From assembly GCF_949987515.2 (NCBI RefSeq), contig NC_082686.1, forward strand, positions 48,089,559 through 48,153,558: a DNA stretch of 64,000 nucleotides. Direction: 5' to 3'. The notes beneath the pieces are model-generated. The model saw only the letters and a program-made list of their open reading frames with translations, searched no databases and had not been told where the DNA came from. The position numbers were made by a program, and so were the translations under genes. Source of the DNA: Delphinus delphis (taxonomy: Eukaryota > Chordata > Mammalia > Artiodactyla > Delphinidae). Position 1 is the first letter of the stretch; the number at the start of each line of letters is the position of its first letter. Shown here piece after piece: positions 12,201-23,991 of this stretch.

Positions 12201-13753
12201 ATTTCTATTTATAAAATATAATAGTTATAGATGTGGTCCTTATCCATGAAAATGGTTATCATAAGTCCAGTATCTAGTGAAAGATCTCAAGCAGCCCGTT
12301 AACATTTAATAATAATAATAATGTTATAAAACTAGTTGGTTAGATAAAGTATATCCTATTCATGATTCTTTGAAATTACAGGTTTATATAATTTTAAAAA
12401 GTTACATGATGAAAGGAAAATCCTACTTTAAATAGCTAAATCAGATACTATTGACATACCCAAGTGAATATGTATTAGATTATTAAACAGATTAACCAAT
12501 TCCAACTTGATGTCCTATATTTTTAAGGCAAGTGAAATTTTATAGTTCATTTGGTCTTGTGAGAATGAAGCCTCAGACTATCACAGGAACTCTTTATTAG
12601 CACTGCACATGGATTGAGAGTTTTCAACTTTTTAATACATGTAGATAATCAATACTTAGAGATTGATTTTTAGATATTGGGATGATAATACCTACTGGTG
12701 TAGTTCCAAGTAAAGAAGCAAGACTAGTCAAATCCCCAGGAACCATGGGCAGTGGCTGGTTCTTTCTCAAAACAAAGGCAAGCTTTGCATAAGAAAGGAA
12801 ATTCACAAAATATGGTTAAAAATTTAAAAAGCCAGCTAAGCAAAGATAAGCTGCTTACACTGGAAGTTGCCCAGACCAAACGGTTTTGTCTGAGGAGAAA
12901 TAGCTACTGTTTTCTCCTTTATTCATAGAAGACTTTTTTGGCAGATCCTGAATCTCCCCACTCCTCACCTTGCCCTGTGTACCGCTCTCTACTTTTCCTG
13001 ACAGCCTCTTAGTGGGCAACTCTATTCTGCCTACCCACCCCAGGCACACGGTGGCGGGGACATGAGCAGCAGGAACCTTGTGTCCTCACGCTGTTTGCTA
13101 CATCCTCTAGCTGATTTGGCTTGTTAGTCTTTCCACCCCTCCCCTCTACTTTGACTATCCTGTTCACTACAGAGAATTTAAATCCCATATAACAAATTCA
13201 AAGAATGACTCAGGGTTTCTTATTTTTCATAGTCATTTTTAGAGAAATTGGATGAGTGACAGCACAATCAAAATTTCCTGAGATAAGCAGAAAATTGACC
13301 GAATTAAAACAATTTTCCTAAAATGATTGAAATAACTTTTAGCCTGCTTGAAAATTCTAGGTCAATCTAGAAATTGGGACGGTGAAAGGAAAACAGGTTT
13401 AAATCTTATCAGCAGTGGCAACTTCCCATATGTGATCTGTGATTTTCAGGTAATGAAAAGACTAGATATACCTTCACATTGTGAAAAACAGTTCTGAGAG
13501 GAGAAGGAAGGTATGCAACTTAAAGAGATCTGCTAAATTAACAGGGAAACCATAACCAGGACAAAGATGATCTTTTCGCATCTTATGATACTTTTAACAA
13601 TCATGTACCACAGGGACAGCAGAACTCTGCGGGGACTTGCTGTTCCTAAGATATGCCTTGCAGGCCACAGTTTGAATCAAGGTACCACATTCCCAATGCA
13701 TCGCACTATCAATGCTTCCCACCGTAGTGATGGTCCATGTGTCATGATCTTAC
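9215..13753 (-). other. ABI3BP: ABI3BP intron inside the FN3 domain (4.5 kb)
   Basis: Holds a MIR at 10690-10880, a minus-strand MIR-like piece at 11655-11750, an (AAT)n patch near 12306-12323 and a 14-base imperfect hairpin at 9754-9787. No other exon was found. Confidence 0.8.
10690..10880 (+). mobile_element. MIR SINE fragment
   Basis: Contains cttgcctggatctcagtctc, ttttaccatctgtaaaatg and the following gggattaaa..gtgcttaa block of MIR. Confidence 0.75.
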
Positions 13754-13963
13754 CAGTGACAGTGTCATTGAGTGGCTTATCCCAGTCCAAGATGACAAAG
13801 GAGGGACACCCTTCCACAGTGACAACAGTGAGGTTGGTAGGTGGGTTCTGCGGTGGGCTGGTGGCATTCCCTTCTGTGGCCTCCTCTTTGGGGAATCGCT
13901 TGACAGAATCAGTGATGGAGCAGGGCCTGTTGTCAGGCTTTTGGATATACCTCACGTGAGGAC
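13754..13963 (-). CDS. ABI3BP: ABI3BP exon with first half of C-terminal FN3 domain (210 bp)
   Basis: This is the longest exon, 70 codons. It starts with PHVRYIQKPDNRPCSITDS, then a Lys/Glu-rich stretch with sequon NATS. The start of the fibronectin type III fold follows: PPTNLTVVTVEGCPSFVILD, then WDKPLNDTVT. The conserved Trp of the FN3 B strand (ILDW) is present, as are sequons NLT and NDT. The reading is phase 1-1, acceptor cctctctgtcttag, donor ACTG|GTAAGA. The next exon supplies the Glu-Tyr that opens the C strand. Confidence 0.98.
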
Positions 13964-14339
13964 CTAAGACAGAGAGGACATGGAGCACTTTTTTTTTTTT
14001 TGAGCTTGGAAAAAAGGTGGAGGTGAACTCATAAATAAAATAATCTGTTTGAGGACATTTGATCTAACACTATAAGCAGATGGATGAAAGCAATGATGTG
14101 GATGGTTTGAATTTGTGAAAATCCAGAACCCTATCTTTGGGATACATGACATGGATGTTATTGTTGATTTACTTTTCTAAATAGGTTTAGTTTATGCTCA
14201 TATCCAAAAGTAATTTGGTCTCCCTGAGCGTGGTTTAAACTGCATAATTTATGGAGCATTGGAAACAGTGCTCAAAAGGGTCTTGTCTCAGTACTGGGGA
14301 ATGATTAACTTTACACTAAACACAGTTCTGGTCCCACCT

Positions 14340-17300
14340 AATAAATCTTAAAAGCCTGACTCAAAAGGATCAAGTGGTTTCAAGTTATTTAAACTGCATC
14401 CCAGAATAAAATACAAGAATTTTTTAGGAATAAAAATATTCCCAACTGGATAAAATAAACAGGAAGATATTACCCATAATGAGGAGAAAAATAAATCATT
14501 TGAAGCCAGCCTGAAACTTGGATAGCTGTAACAATCATCAGACAAGGACAGTAAAACAGTTATCATCACTATAATCCACATGGTCGAGAGTTAAAAAATG
14601 GAAGCTATAAAAAAGACCCAAATTAAATTTCTAGAGATCTTTAAAGGAGGCAGACAAGAAAAGACATGCTATACATAGAACAACAAAGAAGGATTATGGC
14701 AGATCTCTCATCAGAAAGAATGCAAGTGAGAAGGCAGTAGAGCAATGTATTTCTCTACTAAAAACAAAAACCAGAACAAAAAACCTTATCATCTAGAATG
14801 CTATAACTGGTGAAAATATCTTTAAAAAAAACAAAAGCAAAAGGACAAAAAAAAAGCAAGATACTTTTTAGACATACAAAATCTGAAAGAATTCATGACC
14901 AGCAGAACCACTCTACAAGAAAGATTCAAGAAAGTCCTTCAGGTGGAAGGAAAATGATGCTGGATGGAAATATAGCACTTGAAACAGTAACTACATAGGT
15001 AAATATACACAGTATTTTTCTTATTAAATTCTCTCTGAAAGACAATTTGTTGTTTAAACAAAATTATTAATAATTTAGTGTGATGTATATAACATGTAAA
15101 AGTAAACTATAATGACAGTAGCCCAAAGGCCAGGAGGAGAGAAAAGCTGCTATACTAATGTAAAGTTCTTACACTATTTGTGAAGTTGTAGGATATCACT
15201 GGAAGATACTGTGGTAAGTTAAAGACACATTCTATAAACCCCAAAGCAATCACTAAAATAACAAAACAAAAAAGTTATAGGAGTAGGACAACAAAAAAAG
15301 ATAAAATGGAATCATAAAAATAGTCCAAAAGAAGGCTGAAGGAAAAAGGAAAGAGGGAACAAAGAATAGATGGGACAAATAAAACACAAATAGCAATATG
15401 ATGATAGACTTAAACCTAACCATATCATTCGTCATGTTAAATGTAAGGTTCTAAACACCCAAAATAAAATGCAGAGATTGCCAGACTGGGTGAAAAAGCA
15501 AGATCCAACTATACGATACCTATAGGGACAACATTTTAAACAAACAGACTAACAGGTTAAGAGTAAAAGGATGAAAAGAAGAGATACCATGATAACACTT
15601 ATCAAAAGAAAGCTTGAGTGGATATATAAATATCAACAAATTAGATTTTAGAGCAAAGAATATTACCATAAACACAAAAAGGTCACTTCATAATAATAAA
15701 GGACCAATTCCTCAGGAGTTTATTACAACCCTAAGTAATTTAGGTCTATATCTAAATACAGACCTTTAATATACATGTAGCAAAACTTGATAGAACTGTT
15801 AAGTAGAAATAAATTCACAATTAGAGCTAGAGATTTCAGTACTCTTCTCTCATTAACTGACAGAACAGTAGACAGAAAATCACTAGGGATGTAAAATAAT
15901 TGCACAATACAACCAAGCAAACTGACCTAATTGACATTTTTATAGAACCCTTGTTATGGACTGAATTGTGTTTCCCTAAAATTCCTATGGTGAAGACCTA
16001 GTTTCCAATGTGAGAAACCAAAGATACCTTGATCTCAGACTTCTGGTCTCCAGAACTGTGAGAAAATAAATTTCTGTTGTTTAAGCCACCGAGTCTGTAG
16101 TATTTTGTTATGGCAGTCCTAGCAAACCAATACAACATTCCACTTAAGAAAAGCAGAATACACATTCTTTTCAAGTACACAGAGAACATATACTAAGATA
16201 GACTATATTCTGGGCCTTAAAAAATGTCTCAATAAATGTGAAAGTGTTCAAGTAATACAGAGTATCTGACAACAATGGAGTTAAATTAGAAATCAGTAAC
16301 AAAACGATTTCTAGAAAATCTTGAAATATTTGGAAATTAAATAACATACTTCTAATAAGTCAAAGAAGAAACCAAAAGGGAAATTAAAATTATTTTGAAC
16401 AGAGTACAAATGGAAACACAACATATCAAAAATTTTTGGATGCTGCTTAAATAATATCTAGGGGAAAATTTGTAGCACTAAATTCCACATCTGAAAAGAA
16501 GAGAGGGCTCAAAATCAATGAGCTCATCTTCTACCTTAAGAAATTAGAATAGAAGAGCAAATGAAACTCAGATTAAGCAGAAAAAGGAAACAATAAGATC
16601 AGAGTAAAAAATAAATGAAATAGAAAACAGAAAAATAACAGACAAAATCAATGAAAAAAAGTTGATCTTTTCAGAAGATCAAAAGAATTGATAAACCTAC
16701 AGCCTGACTGGTTAGGCAAAAGAGAAAAAAAAGACACACATTGTCAATAAAAGGAATGAGAGAGGTGACATCACTACAAATTATACAGATATCAAAGTAA
16801 GAAGAGAATATGAATAACATTATGCCAATAAACTTGACAATTTAGAGGATATGGACCAATAACTTGAAAGACAAAAATTACCAAAGTTCACTATGGAAAA
16901 AAATATTCTAAATAGTCCTGTACCTATTAAAGAAAGTGAGTTACATGTAAAACCCTTCTCACAAGGAGAATATCAGGCTCAGATGGCTTTACTGGTAAAT
17001 ACTAACAAATATTTAGGGAAGAAGCAACACCAGTTCTAAACTCTTTCAGAAAATTGAAGAAAAATTCAGCATCATTTTGATACTAAAACTTGACTTAGAC
17101 ATTACAAGAAAACTACAGACCAATGTCCCTCACTGAACATAATTCTAAACAAAATTTTAGCAAATTAAATCCAACAATGTATTAAAATGAGAATGCACTA
17201 TAACCAAGTGGAATTTGTCACTGGAATGCAAAGGTAGCCTACAACTCAAGAACAATTACTTTAACACATTAACACACTAAAAAAGGAAAACCACATAAGC

Positions 17301-19400
17301 ATCTCAATAAAGTCAGAAAAATTATTAGACATAATCTAGCATTCATTTCTGATAATGACTCTCACCAAAGCAGGAATAGAAGAAAACTTTTTCAACACAG
17401 TGAAGGGCATCTATGAAAAACCTACAGGAAGCACCATACTTAATGGTGAAAGGTTGAATGCTTTTCCCATAATATAAGGAACAAGAAAAAGATACCTATC
17501 CTCACTATTTCTATTCAATATTTCACTAGAGGTTCTAGCCAGTACAGAAAGGCAAGAAAAAAAGATACTTAAGTTGGAAAGGAGGAAGTAAAACTTTCCC
17601 CTCAGATGACATGATTCTGTAGGTAGAAAATCCAGTGTATCTACAAAAAGACTACAGAGGTTTGCAAGGTTGCAGAATACAAGCTCATTGAACGAAAAAC
17701 AATTGTTTTCCTATATACTAGCAATGAACAATTAGAAACTGAAATAAAAAATGCTACTTTTATGGTTTTCCTTACATGGAAAACTACAAAACATTGGTGA
17801 GAGAAATGAAGAACACCTAAATAAATGGTGAGATATACCATGTTCATAGGTAATAAGACTTAATACTGTACAGCTGTCAATGTTTCCCAGTTGACCTACA
17901 GATTCAATGCAATTCTAATAAAAATATAAACAGGCTATTTTTTTAGACATTGAGAAACTCATTCTAAAATTCAGATGGAAATATAAAAGGACCTAGAGTC
18001 ACCAAAACAACTTTAAAAAATAAGAACAATGTTGGAAGACTAACATAACCTGATCACAGTGCTTATTATAAAACCAGTGATCAAGACACTGTGGTACTGA
18101 TGGAAAGGTAGATAAGTAGATCACTGGAACAGACTAGAAAACCCCAAAATAGTTCCACATATATATGGACAATTGATTTTTGACAAAGGTACAAATTAAA
18201 TTCAGTGGAGAAACAACAGTTTTTTCAAAAAATGATGCTGGAACGATTTGGATATCCATAAGTGAGAAAATAAATGCATTCATACTTTGGATCATATAGA
18301 AAATTTGACTCAATACAGATCATAGACCTAAATGTAAAAGTAGAAGACTTCTAGAAGGAAACAGAGGAGGTCTTTGTGAACTTTGATTAGTCAAGGACTT
18401 CTTAAATATAACATAAAAGATACAATCTATATATAAAAAACCAAATTGATAAACTGAGCTTCATTAAAATTAAAAAAGAGACGCCAAACACTGGGAGAAA
18501 ATACACACTGCAAAGTGTGTATCTGAAAAAGGTCTTCAATCCAGAAAATATGAACACTCTTAAAACTCAATAATAAAAAAATAAGCAACTCCATAAAAAA
18601 TAGACAAAAAAAATTGAACAGACACATCAAAAAAGATATACAGATGGCAAATAAGGACATGAAAGGATGTTCAGCATCCTTAGTCATTAGGGATATGCAA
18701 AATAAAATCACAATCAGATACTACTACACCTTTACTAAAATGGCTGAAATTAAAAAGACTGACCATAGCAAGTGTTGGCAAAGATGTGGAGGAACTGGAA
18801 CTCTCATATACTGTTGGCACAAAGGTAAAACAGTACAACTGCTGTGGAAAACAGTTTGGCAGTTCCTTAAAATGTTAAATGTCCATTTATATACAATCTA
18901 GCCATTCTCCTTGTTGGAATTTGTCCAAAAGGAATGAAAGCATATGTCTACACAAAGACTTGTACATGAATGGTCATAGCAGCTTTATTAGAACAACCCA
19001 AATGTCGTGAACAGTTTTAATAAATTAGTATATATCCATATAATAGAATACTAGTCAGTAATAAAAAGGAATAAACTACTGATACATTTAGCAACATGGA
19101 TGAATCTCCAAATAATTATGTTGAGTGAAAGAAATCACACACAAAAAGTTCATACTGTATTTTTTTCATTTATGTAAAATTTCCAAAAATGCATACTAAT
19201 CTATAATATAGTGACCTAGGGACTAGAGGTCGGGTGGGAGGAGTGAGGAGGAGGGATTATAAAGGTACATGATGAAACTTTTGGAGGTGGTGCATGTATT
19301 CATTATCTTGATTGTGATGATATTTCATGGGTATATACATATGTTGAAATTTATCAAATTTTATACTTCAGAAAAACATATCACAAAAGGAAATACTGGG
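14340..19400 (+). mobile_element. Old L1M element, about 5 kb, internally deleted
   Basis: From left to right: 5' UTR-like sequence ending acagttatcatcactataat, a mostly deleted ORF1 region, the ORF1-ORF2 spacer (ctgaaagaattcatgaccag), the endonuclease start (aatgtaaggttctaaacac), reverse transcriptase, and ORF2 C-terminus with DIQMANKDMKGCSASLVI near 18645. The 3' UTR runs to about 19400. Stops and frameshifts break it throughout. It occupies most of the intron between the exons at 13754 and 20146. Confidence 0.85.
15952..16136 (+). mobile_element. MLT1-like solo LTR inserted in the L1
   Basis: Begins tgttatggactgaattgtgt and ends with aaataaatttctgttgttta, agccaccgagtctgtagtat and gcaaaccaatacaac, the two ends of an MLT1-type MaLR LTR. 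Its middle is deleted. L1 sequence resumes immediately afterwards (ttccacttaagaaaagcaga), so this is a nested insertion. Confidence 0.8.
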
Positions 19401-19464
19401 TTCTATATCATATAATCTCTCTTTTACTGTGGTAGATTAGATTACTGTTCAAAAACATTCTCTA

Positions 19465-19670
19465 ACATTCTCTAACAAACTCCGCACTCCCAATGCAGGG
19501 GGCCTGGGTTTGATCCTTGGTCAGGGAACTAGATCCCACATGCTGCAACTAAGAGATTACATGCTGCAACTAAAAAGATCCTGCATGCCGCAATGAAGAT
19601 CCCGCAGCGGCAACAAAGATTCAACGTGCTGCAACTAAGACCCGGTGCAGCCAAACAAATAAATAAATAT
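19465..19670 (+). mobile_element. CHR-type SINE (tRNA-Glu derived)
   Basis: Has the tRNA-related part (tgggtttgatccttggtcag, ggaactagatcccacatgct) and repeated gcaactaaga units, ending in aaataaataaat. A 17-base target duplication, ttcaaaaacattctcta, lies at 19448-19464 and 19671-19687. The first part of the tRNA region is missing or diverged. Confidence 0.85.
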
Positions 19671-19689
19671 TTCAAAAACATTCTCTATA

Positions 19690-20095
19690 TCCATGGAAGG
19701 AGTACACTTCCCCAATCTTTGTTATGAGCTTGGCTATGTGACTTTCTTTAGCCATTGAATATTGGCAGGTATAACACAAGAAGGAGCTTGAAATGTGGTC
19801 AGGTTTTTGGACTCCCCCTCTCTTCACTTTGTACTGTCATGAGAATAGCTTCTCTTGGGTCACTGTTAGTCCTTCATCCTGGGCACCAAAATAAACAGAT
19901 GTGGAGCAGACCTGAGCCCAACCTATAAGAGGCCCAGCTGTACCTGTTGCTAGAAGTAGAACCACCCAGCCAAACACATGGTAGATCAGCTGACCTCCAG
20001 GCAATTTGTAGACACATGAGAAATAAATCCTTTTTAGCGTATGCTACTAAGATTTTGTGGTTGTTTATTACACAGCAACAGCTGACTGATACACC
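19690..20095 (+). mobile_element. Old LTR-like repeat (family uncertain)
   Basis: Ends with cacatgagaaataaatcctt, then ttgtggttgtttattacaca and gcaacagctgactgatac, a pattern common at the 3' end of ancient ERVL/MaLR-like LTRs. Assignment is tentative. It stops about 50 bp short of the exon at 20146. Confidence 0.5.
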
Positions 20096-20145
20096 CACCA
20101 AAGATAGCTTTGTTAAAATGGAGATTTGGAGCCAGTCATACATAC

Positions 20146-20214
20146 CTTTGAATCTGGGCTTCCCAAGAGGATCAGTTTCTCTTGTTGGACTTGAACTAAA
20201 GTCAGTCATATTAC
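20146..20214 (-). CDS. ABI3BP: ABI3BP linker exon (69 bp), TDFSSSPTRETDPLGKPRF
   Basis: Encodes NMTDFSSSPTRETDPLGK then PRFK, 23 codons including split Gly codons at both ends. The sequence is essentially identical to the human segment I remember, more conserved than the repeat exons. It has a sequon NMT. The reading is phase 1-1, acceptor cattctcag, donor AAAG|GTATGT. It lies about 50 bp from an old LTR-like repeat on its 3' intron side. Confidence 0.97.
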
Positions 20215-20729
20215 CTGAGAATGGAAGATACAATGAAAAAGTAGTAAAACTATAAATATTTAATACATATGCCTCCTAGTCAATTCCTTGCAATTTGATT
20301 TCAATTATTATTAGTATTACTACACATATTATCCACACTAAAAGGCCTTTAATTGTGTCCTGCTGGTGCCCTTCAGTGTAATAAATAATGATTCAAAGAT
20401 TACAACCAAGTAGCTAATACTCATTAATAAATTAAGATATGCGTAATTAGTAATGGCATGTGATTTAGTAAGAAGCACTGGGTAATCTAGATCTTTTTAG
20501 GAAGACTTTCCTAAAGATCTTGGGAACTTCATTCTATGTCTGCAAAGGGAAGGAGCACATTCTATAATAAAACATTAGAAATAAGTATAATTTTTAAATT
20601 AAAAAATTCATAGCAATCATAAAATTGAGTAAAATAGATGATCCAGAACTGGGACTCTTTTCTCTCTAGTTTGAAATCCTTTAGTACTTCGTAGCTAAGC
20701 ATCCAGTGGGAAGTGACTGATATACTAAC

Positions 20730-20858
20730 CAAGATCTTCTCCTGAGGCAGGAGCTGTTGGTTGCTTTTTATCTGTCTCTGTTTTCTCCAAGGGGGCTTCA
20801 GTAGGTCTGAGTGTTGCCCTCAAGGGTGGGGAAGTTACTCGGTCTGATGAAATGATTC
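20730..20858 (-). CDS. ABI3BP: ABI3BP linker exon (129 bp)
   Basis: Encodes IISSDRVTSPPLRATLRPTE continuing through APLEKTETDKKQP to TAPASGEDL, 43 codons. It matches ABI3BP closely. It is a Pro/Thr-rich, mixed-charge linker between the basic segment and the C-terminal FN3 domain. The acceptor is acattacag and the donor CTTG|GTTAGT; the T at the third intron base departs from the usual purine, so the site may be modest in strength. Confidence 0.96.
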
Positions 20859-20904
20859 CTGTAATGTAGAGCCAAAGGATTCAGGCTTTATAGGGAGCCC
20901 TGCT

Positions 20905-21440
20905 GAGTTCCCCATTTATTTACTCAATAAATATTTATTAGCGCTTACCATGTGGCTTGGCACTATATGCCAGGATTAGAGAGAAAATAAGACCTGGTGT
21001 CCTTGATCGGGAGAGATGTGTGAGCCAAATTATACTGAAGCATTATAGATATTGTGAAAGCATGGGATAAGGTCTCAGAGAGGACAAGTCTACAGGGAAA
21101 GATGATGAGTGTTGGGTGGGAGGAGGGCAGGAATGCCTTCCCAGAGGATGTACCAATAAAGAGGAGAAGTGATCAGTAGGTAAGCCTGAGAGCTGTATTC
21201 TAGTCAGAGGTTGCAGGAAGAACCAGGTCAGGGAAGCATGAAATCACATGGCGTGTTGAATTTGAAGGGGTGAGAGCCAAGAGTGCCAGGAGCAGTGAGA
21301 GCAGAGTACGGAGGGGCCGAGAAGGGCAGTTCATGAAGGGCCTTGCATACCATGGATTTAGATATTATTTTTAGGTGATAAGGACCCATTAAAAGATCTT
21401 CACTAGGGAAGTAACATGATCAGATGAGGAGAGGGTGAAC
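20905..21440 (+). repeat. Ancient dispersed repeat (family not named)
   Basis: Opens with actcaataaatatttattag and cttaccatgtggcttggcac, and continues with ttcatgaagggccttgcata and gaagtaacatgatcagatga, sequence found dispersed in many mammalian genomes. I cannot name the family with confidence. Confidence 0.55.
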
Positions 21441-23019
21441 AGTTAAGTTGCAAGGCTGGTGGCAGAGAGAGAAATCAAGAGATTAAAGCAGTTGCGTAGG
21501 CAAGGGCAGAGGAGGTGAACAATGTAAGAAGCAGTGAGACTGGATGGAAGGGGTTTTACATGAGAAATGTCAAGGGGATGGAGTGGCCTCACTGCAGATT
21601 AACTGGCAGGCATGGGAGATGGCTGGGGGGGAAGAAGAAGAAGTTTCTAAGGTAATGTCTGTGATTCTGGCCTGTAGCTAGAACAGTGTCACCCTGAGAT
21701 GCTATATTCAACAATGTCTCCTCCACTCTAAAAACACCTATAGGTCTCCCAAACGGGATGCATCCCAAGGTCTAGGCAAGTATGGGTAGAATAGAGTGGA
21801 GGCTAGATTAGGTTTTATAGTCCTCCTGGGAAAAGGAATCATTCTCAGACAATAGGGAGTCAAGGGGTACAAGACTGACCCAAGGACTGTGGCCCAGCAC
21901 AGAATCACGGATGAGCCATTCAGATGGGCTGCTGGTCCAGCCCCTGCAGACTTAAGCTCCTGGTCCTGGTGGGAGTAGGCCCCAATGAGAGGGTGAGTGA
22001 AAACCATGAGACACTGCACTGCAGCCTGAAGGAGCTTTTTAGAGGGTGCAGAGCAGCACTCGTCCTGGCAAGGAGAGCGGGACTGAGAGGCCTCGGTAGA
22101 TCTGGAGATAGGGGACAGGTGGAGATGCCTCGTAGTAGCCTAAGACTGTTCTCAGAGGCACATGTGCAAGAAGGCTTGTGTTCAGAGGACTCCCAGAACA
22201 TTGAGTTGATTTCCTGAATTCCGTATGCACTTTCTGTGATGGTCATCAGGCCAAATCTGTATAACTGACCTCATTTGTGTTTGGCTCTTCAGTGTAGTCA
22301 TTTCTTTTGAGTTAGAGGTGGAAAGCATGGGGCAGGGAGGGCACCAGAGTTAATCTCAGAAGTGGAATGTGTTCATACCATCCCACAGGCTGGGTGAGTT
22401 ATACCAAAGCTACACTTCTTGATGGCAGTGAGCAAGGTTTCATATGGCAGGAACCAAGGCCGTGGAGGTGCAACTGAAGACACACAGCCTTGTAGGGGAG
22501 CTCTGTGGTGGGAGGTTCCCCTGACTCTTCCATGGGGGAAACTGAGGCATCACTTTCAGTCTGAACTAAAAGCTACAGAAATTCAAGTCACAGCTGCCCC
22601 AGGTTACAATTAATGAGGAAAACCTGGTCTCCTCACTGGGGCCATGTCGCAAGGCCTGGACCCAGGAAGGCACCATCAGCATGGATGAGAGGCTGATTCC
22701 TCTTTCAGCTGATGGAAAAAACAATCTAGAGACCACTGTCCCCTTGCTACATCATGAAAGCTTCTCCATCACCACACCCTCCTTCATCCTGTGAAAAGAG
22801 TGACAGTCATTCTCTTTCTCAGAAATCCTTATCAGTTTCATCTTTCACAGCTGTCCTTAACACTGTTATCCTGATTCTGACTACAGAATATTTAGGAAGT
22901 AGAGATGAAGGAAGAGGGAGGAAAAAATGGGAACATGATCTGATCTGCTGGTAGGTCCACTGGAAGAAACTTTAAGAAAAGTGAGGTGAATCTTTGCTCT
23001 GAACTAGGTTCACTGATTC
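21441..23019 (-). other. ABI3BP: ABI3BP intron, GC-richer unassigned sequence
   Basis: This part of the intron between the exons at 20730 and 23899 is more GC-rich, especially 21700-22250. Several short open frames exist on both strands but none has splice context or recognisable protein content. It may be an old LTR; nothing is identified. Confidence 0.5.
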
Positions 23020-23345
23020 TTAATTTCACTCACATATTCACTCAGTGATTACTGGATTCAGTCAATGAACACTGGATTTGGTTCTGGGAATTCAGAGAAA
23101 ATGTCATCTGTCATCAAAGAGCTCATGAAATAGTAGGGGAAGACAAGTACACAAACAAATAGGTATAAAACAGTGGTTTGCTCTAATAGAGGTATGTTTC
23201 AAGGAAAAGTAGAACAGAGAAGCAATGCTAAGTCTCCTTTGGGGAGCTAGAGAAGGCTTCTTCAAGACAAGGATGAAGTACAAGTATCCCAGGTGACTCG
23301 GAGTGGTCATTCTATGGGAAGAAGACAACACATGCCCTAGGATAG
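23020..23345 (+). repeat. Ancient dispersed repeat, same type as 20905
   Basis: Contains attcactcagtgattactgg, caaagagctcatgaaatagt and gaaggcttcttcaagacaag, the same order of blocks as the copy at 20905, strongly diverged. Confidence 0.5.
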
Positions 23346-23898
23346 AGGCATGTGAGCAAGCTGAGAGGCAGCTTGACTTTAAAATATATTCCTGCCTTGT
23401 TGCACAGGCTAGACCTGCTCAGTCACCCTGAGTATTCCAGTTCCCAATCTCTCCCCTTGCACCGTAATACCGGGGTCAGCATGAAGGCTGGTGGACAAGG
23501 GAGCTATCAATGAGATGTAAAAGATTCTGTCTCAAGAGACAGGATGATGAGTGGACGATATTTTCCATTACACCTGGTGGGTTGGCAGCACAAAACATCT
23601 CATCCAAAATAATCCACTTTTTGAAGAAACTGTGATAGCTTCTGTCTCAGCACAAAGCACACAGCATCTAAGAAGCAAACTGGCCTAGATGGACATGGGT
23701 GGTTGCTTTCTCCCCATCCACCCAGAATCAGGATATGAGTCCTCAAAACTATAATTTACAGTCTGGTCTTTGGGGCCAAAACAGGCACATGTCACACACA
23801 CCAAGGGCTCGTCCATTGCTTGAGCTATCACACCAAGAAGGGCTTGCGTTTGGCCAGTGAGATCAAGGAGGGAGAAGGAAGGTATGTGATTGACGTAC

Positions 23899-23991
23899 CT
23901 GCGCTTCCTGGCTTTCCGGTGACATTATTTGGTGGTAAAGGCTTTCTTCGTGGGGGCATGGGTCTAGGTGGCAAGGGTGGGCGACGAGTGC
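23899..23991 (-). CDS. ABI3BP: ABI3BP exon (93 bp), basic Pro/Arg segment
   Basis: Encodes TRRPPLPPRPMPPRRKPLPP then NNVTGKPGSA, 31 codons with the split ones. This is the PLPPRP-containing segment of ABI3BP. RPPLPPRP fits both orientations of the SH3-ligand consensus, so it is a good candidate for the ABI3/NESH SH3 contact; the binding itself is inferred. It has one sequon (NVT). The reading is phase 1-1, acceptor cacaatcccag, donor GCAG|GTACGT. Confidence 0.96.

Noticed and set aside
13677..13988. 103-residue minus-strand open frame taken as a whole gene.
   Set aside because: Only 13754-13963 is coding; the ends read through the splice sites into intron.
18614..18901. 95-residue open frame in the 14-19 kb region.
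   Set aside because: It is a surviving piece of L1 ORF2; the reading is broken on both sides.
21738..22246. Overlapping open frames of 90-108 residues in a GC-richer part of an intron.
   Set aside because: No recognisable domain, splice context or codon bias; several frames on both strands are equally open, as expected from composition.
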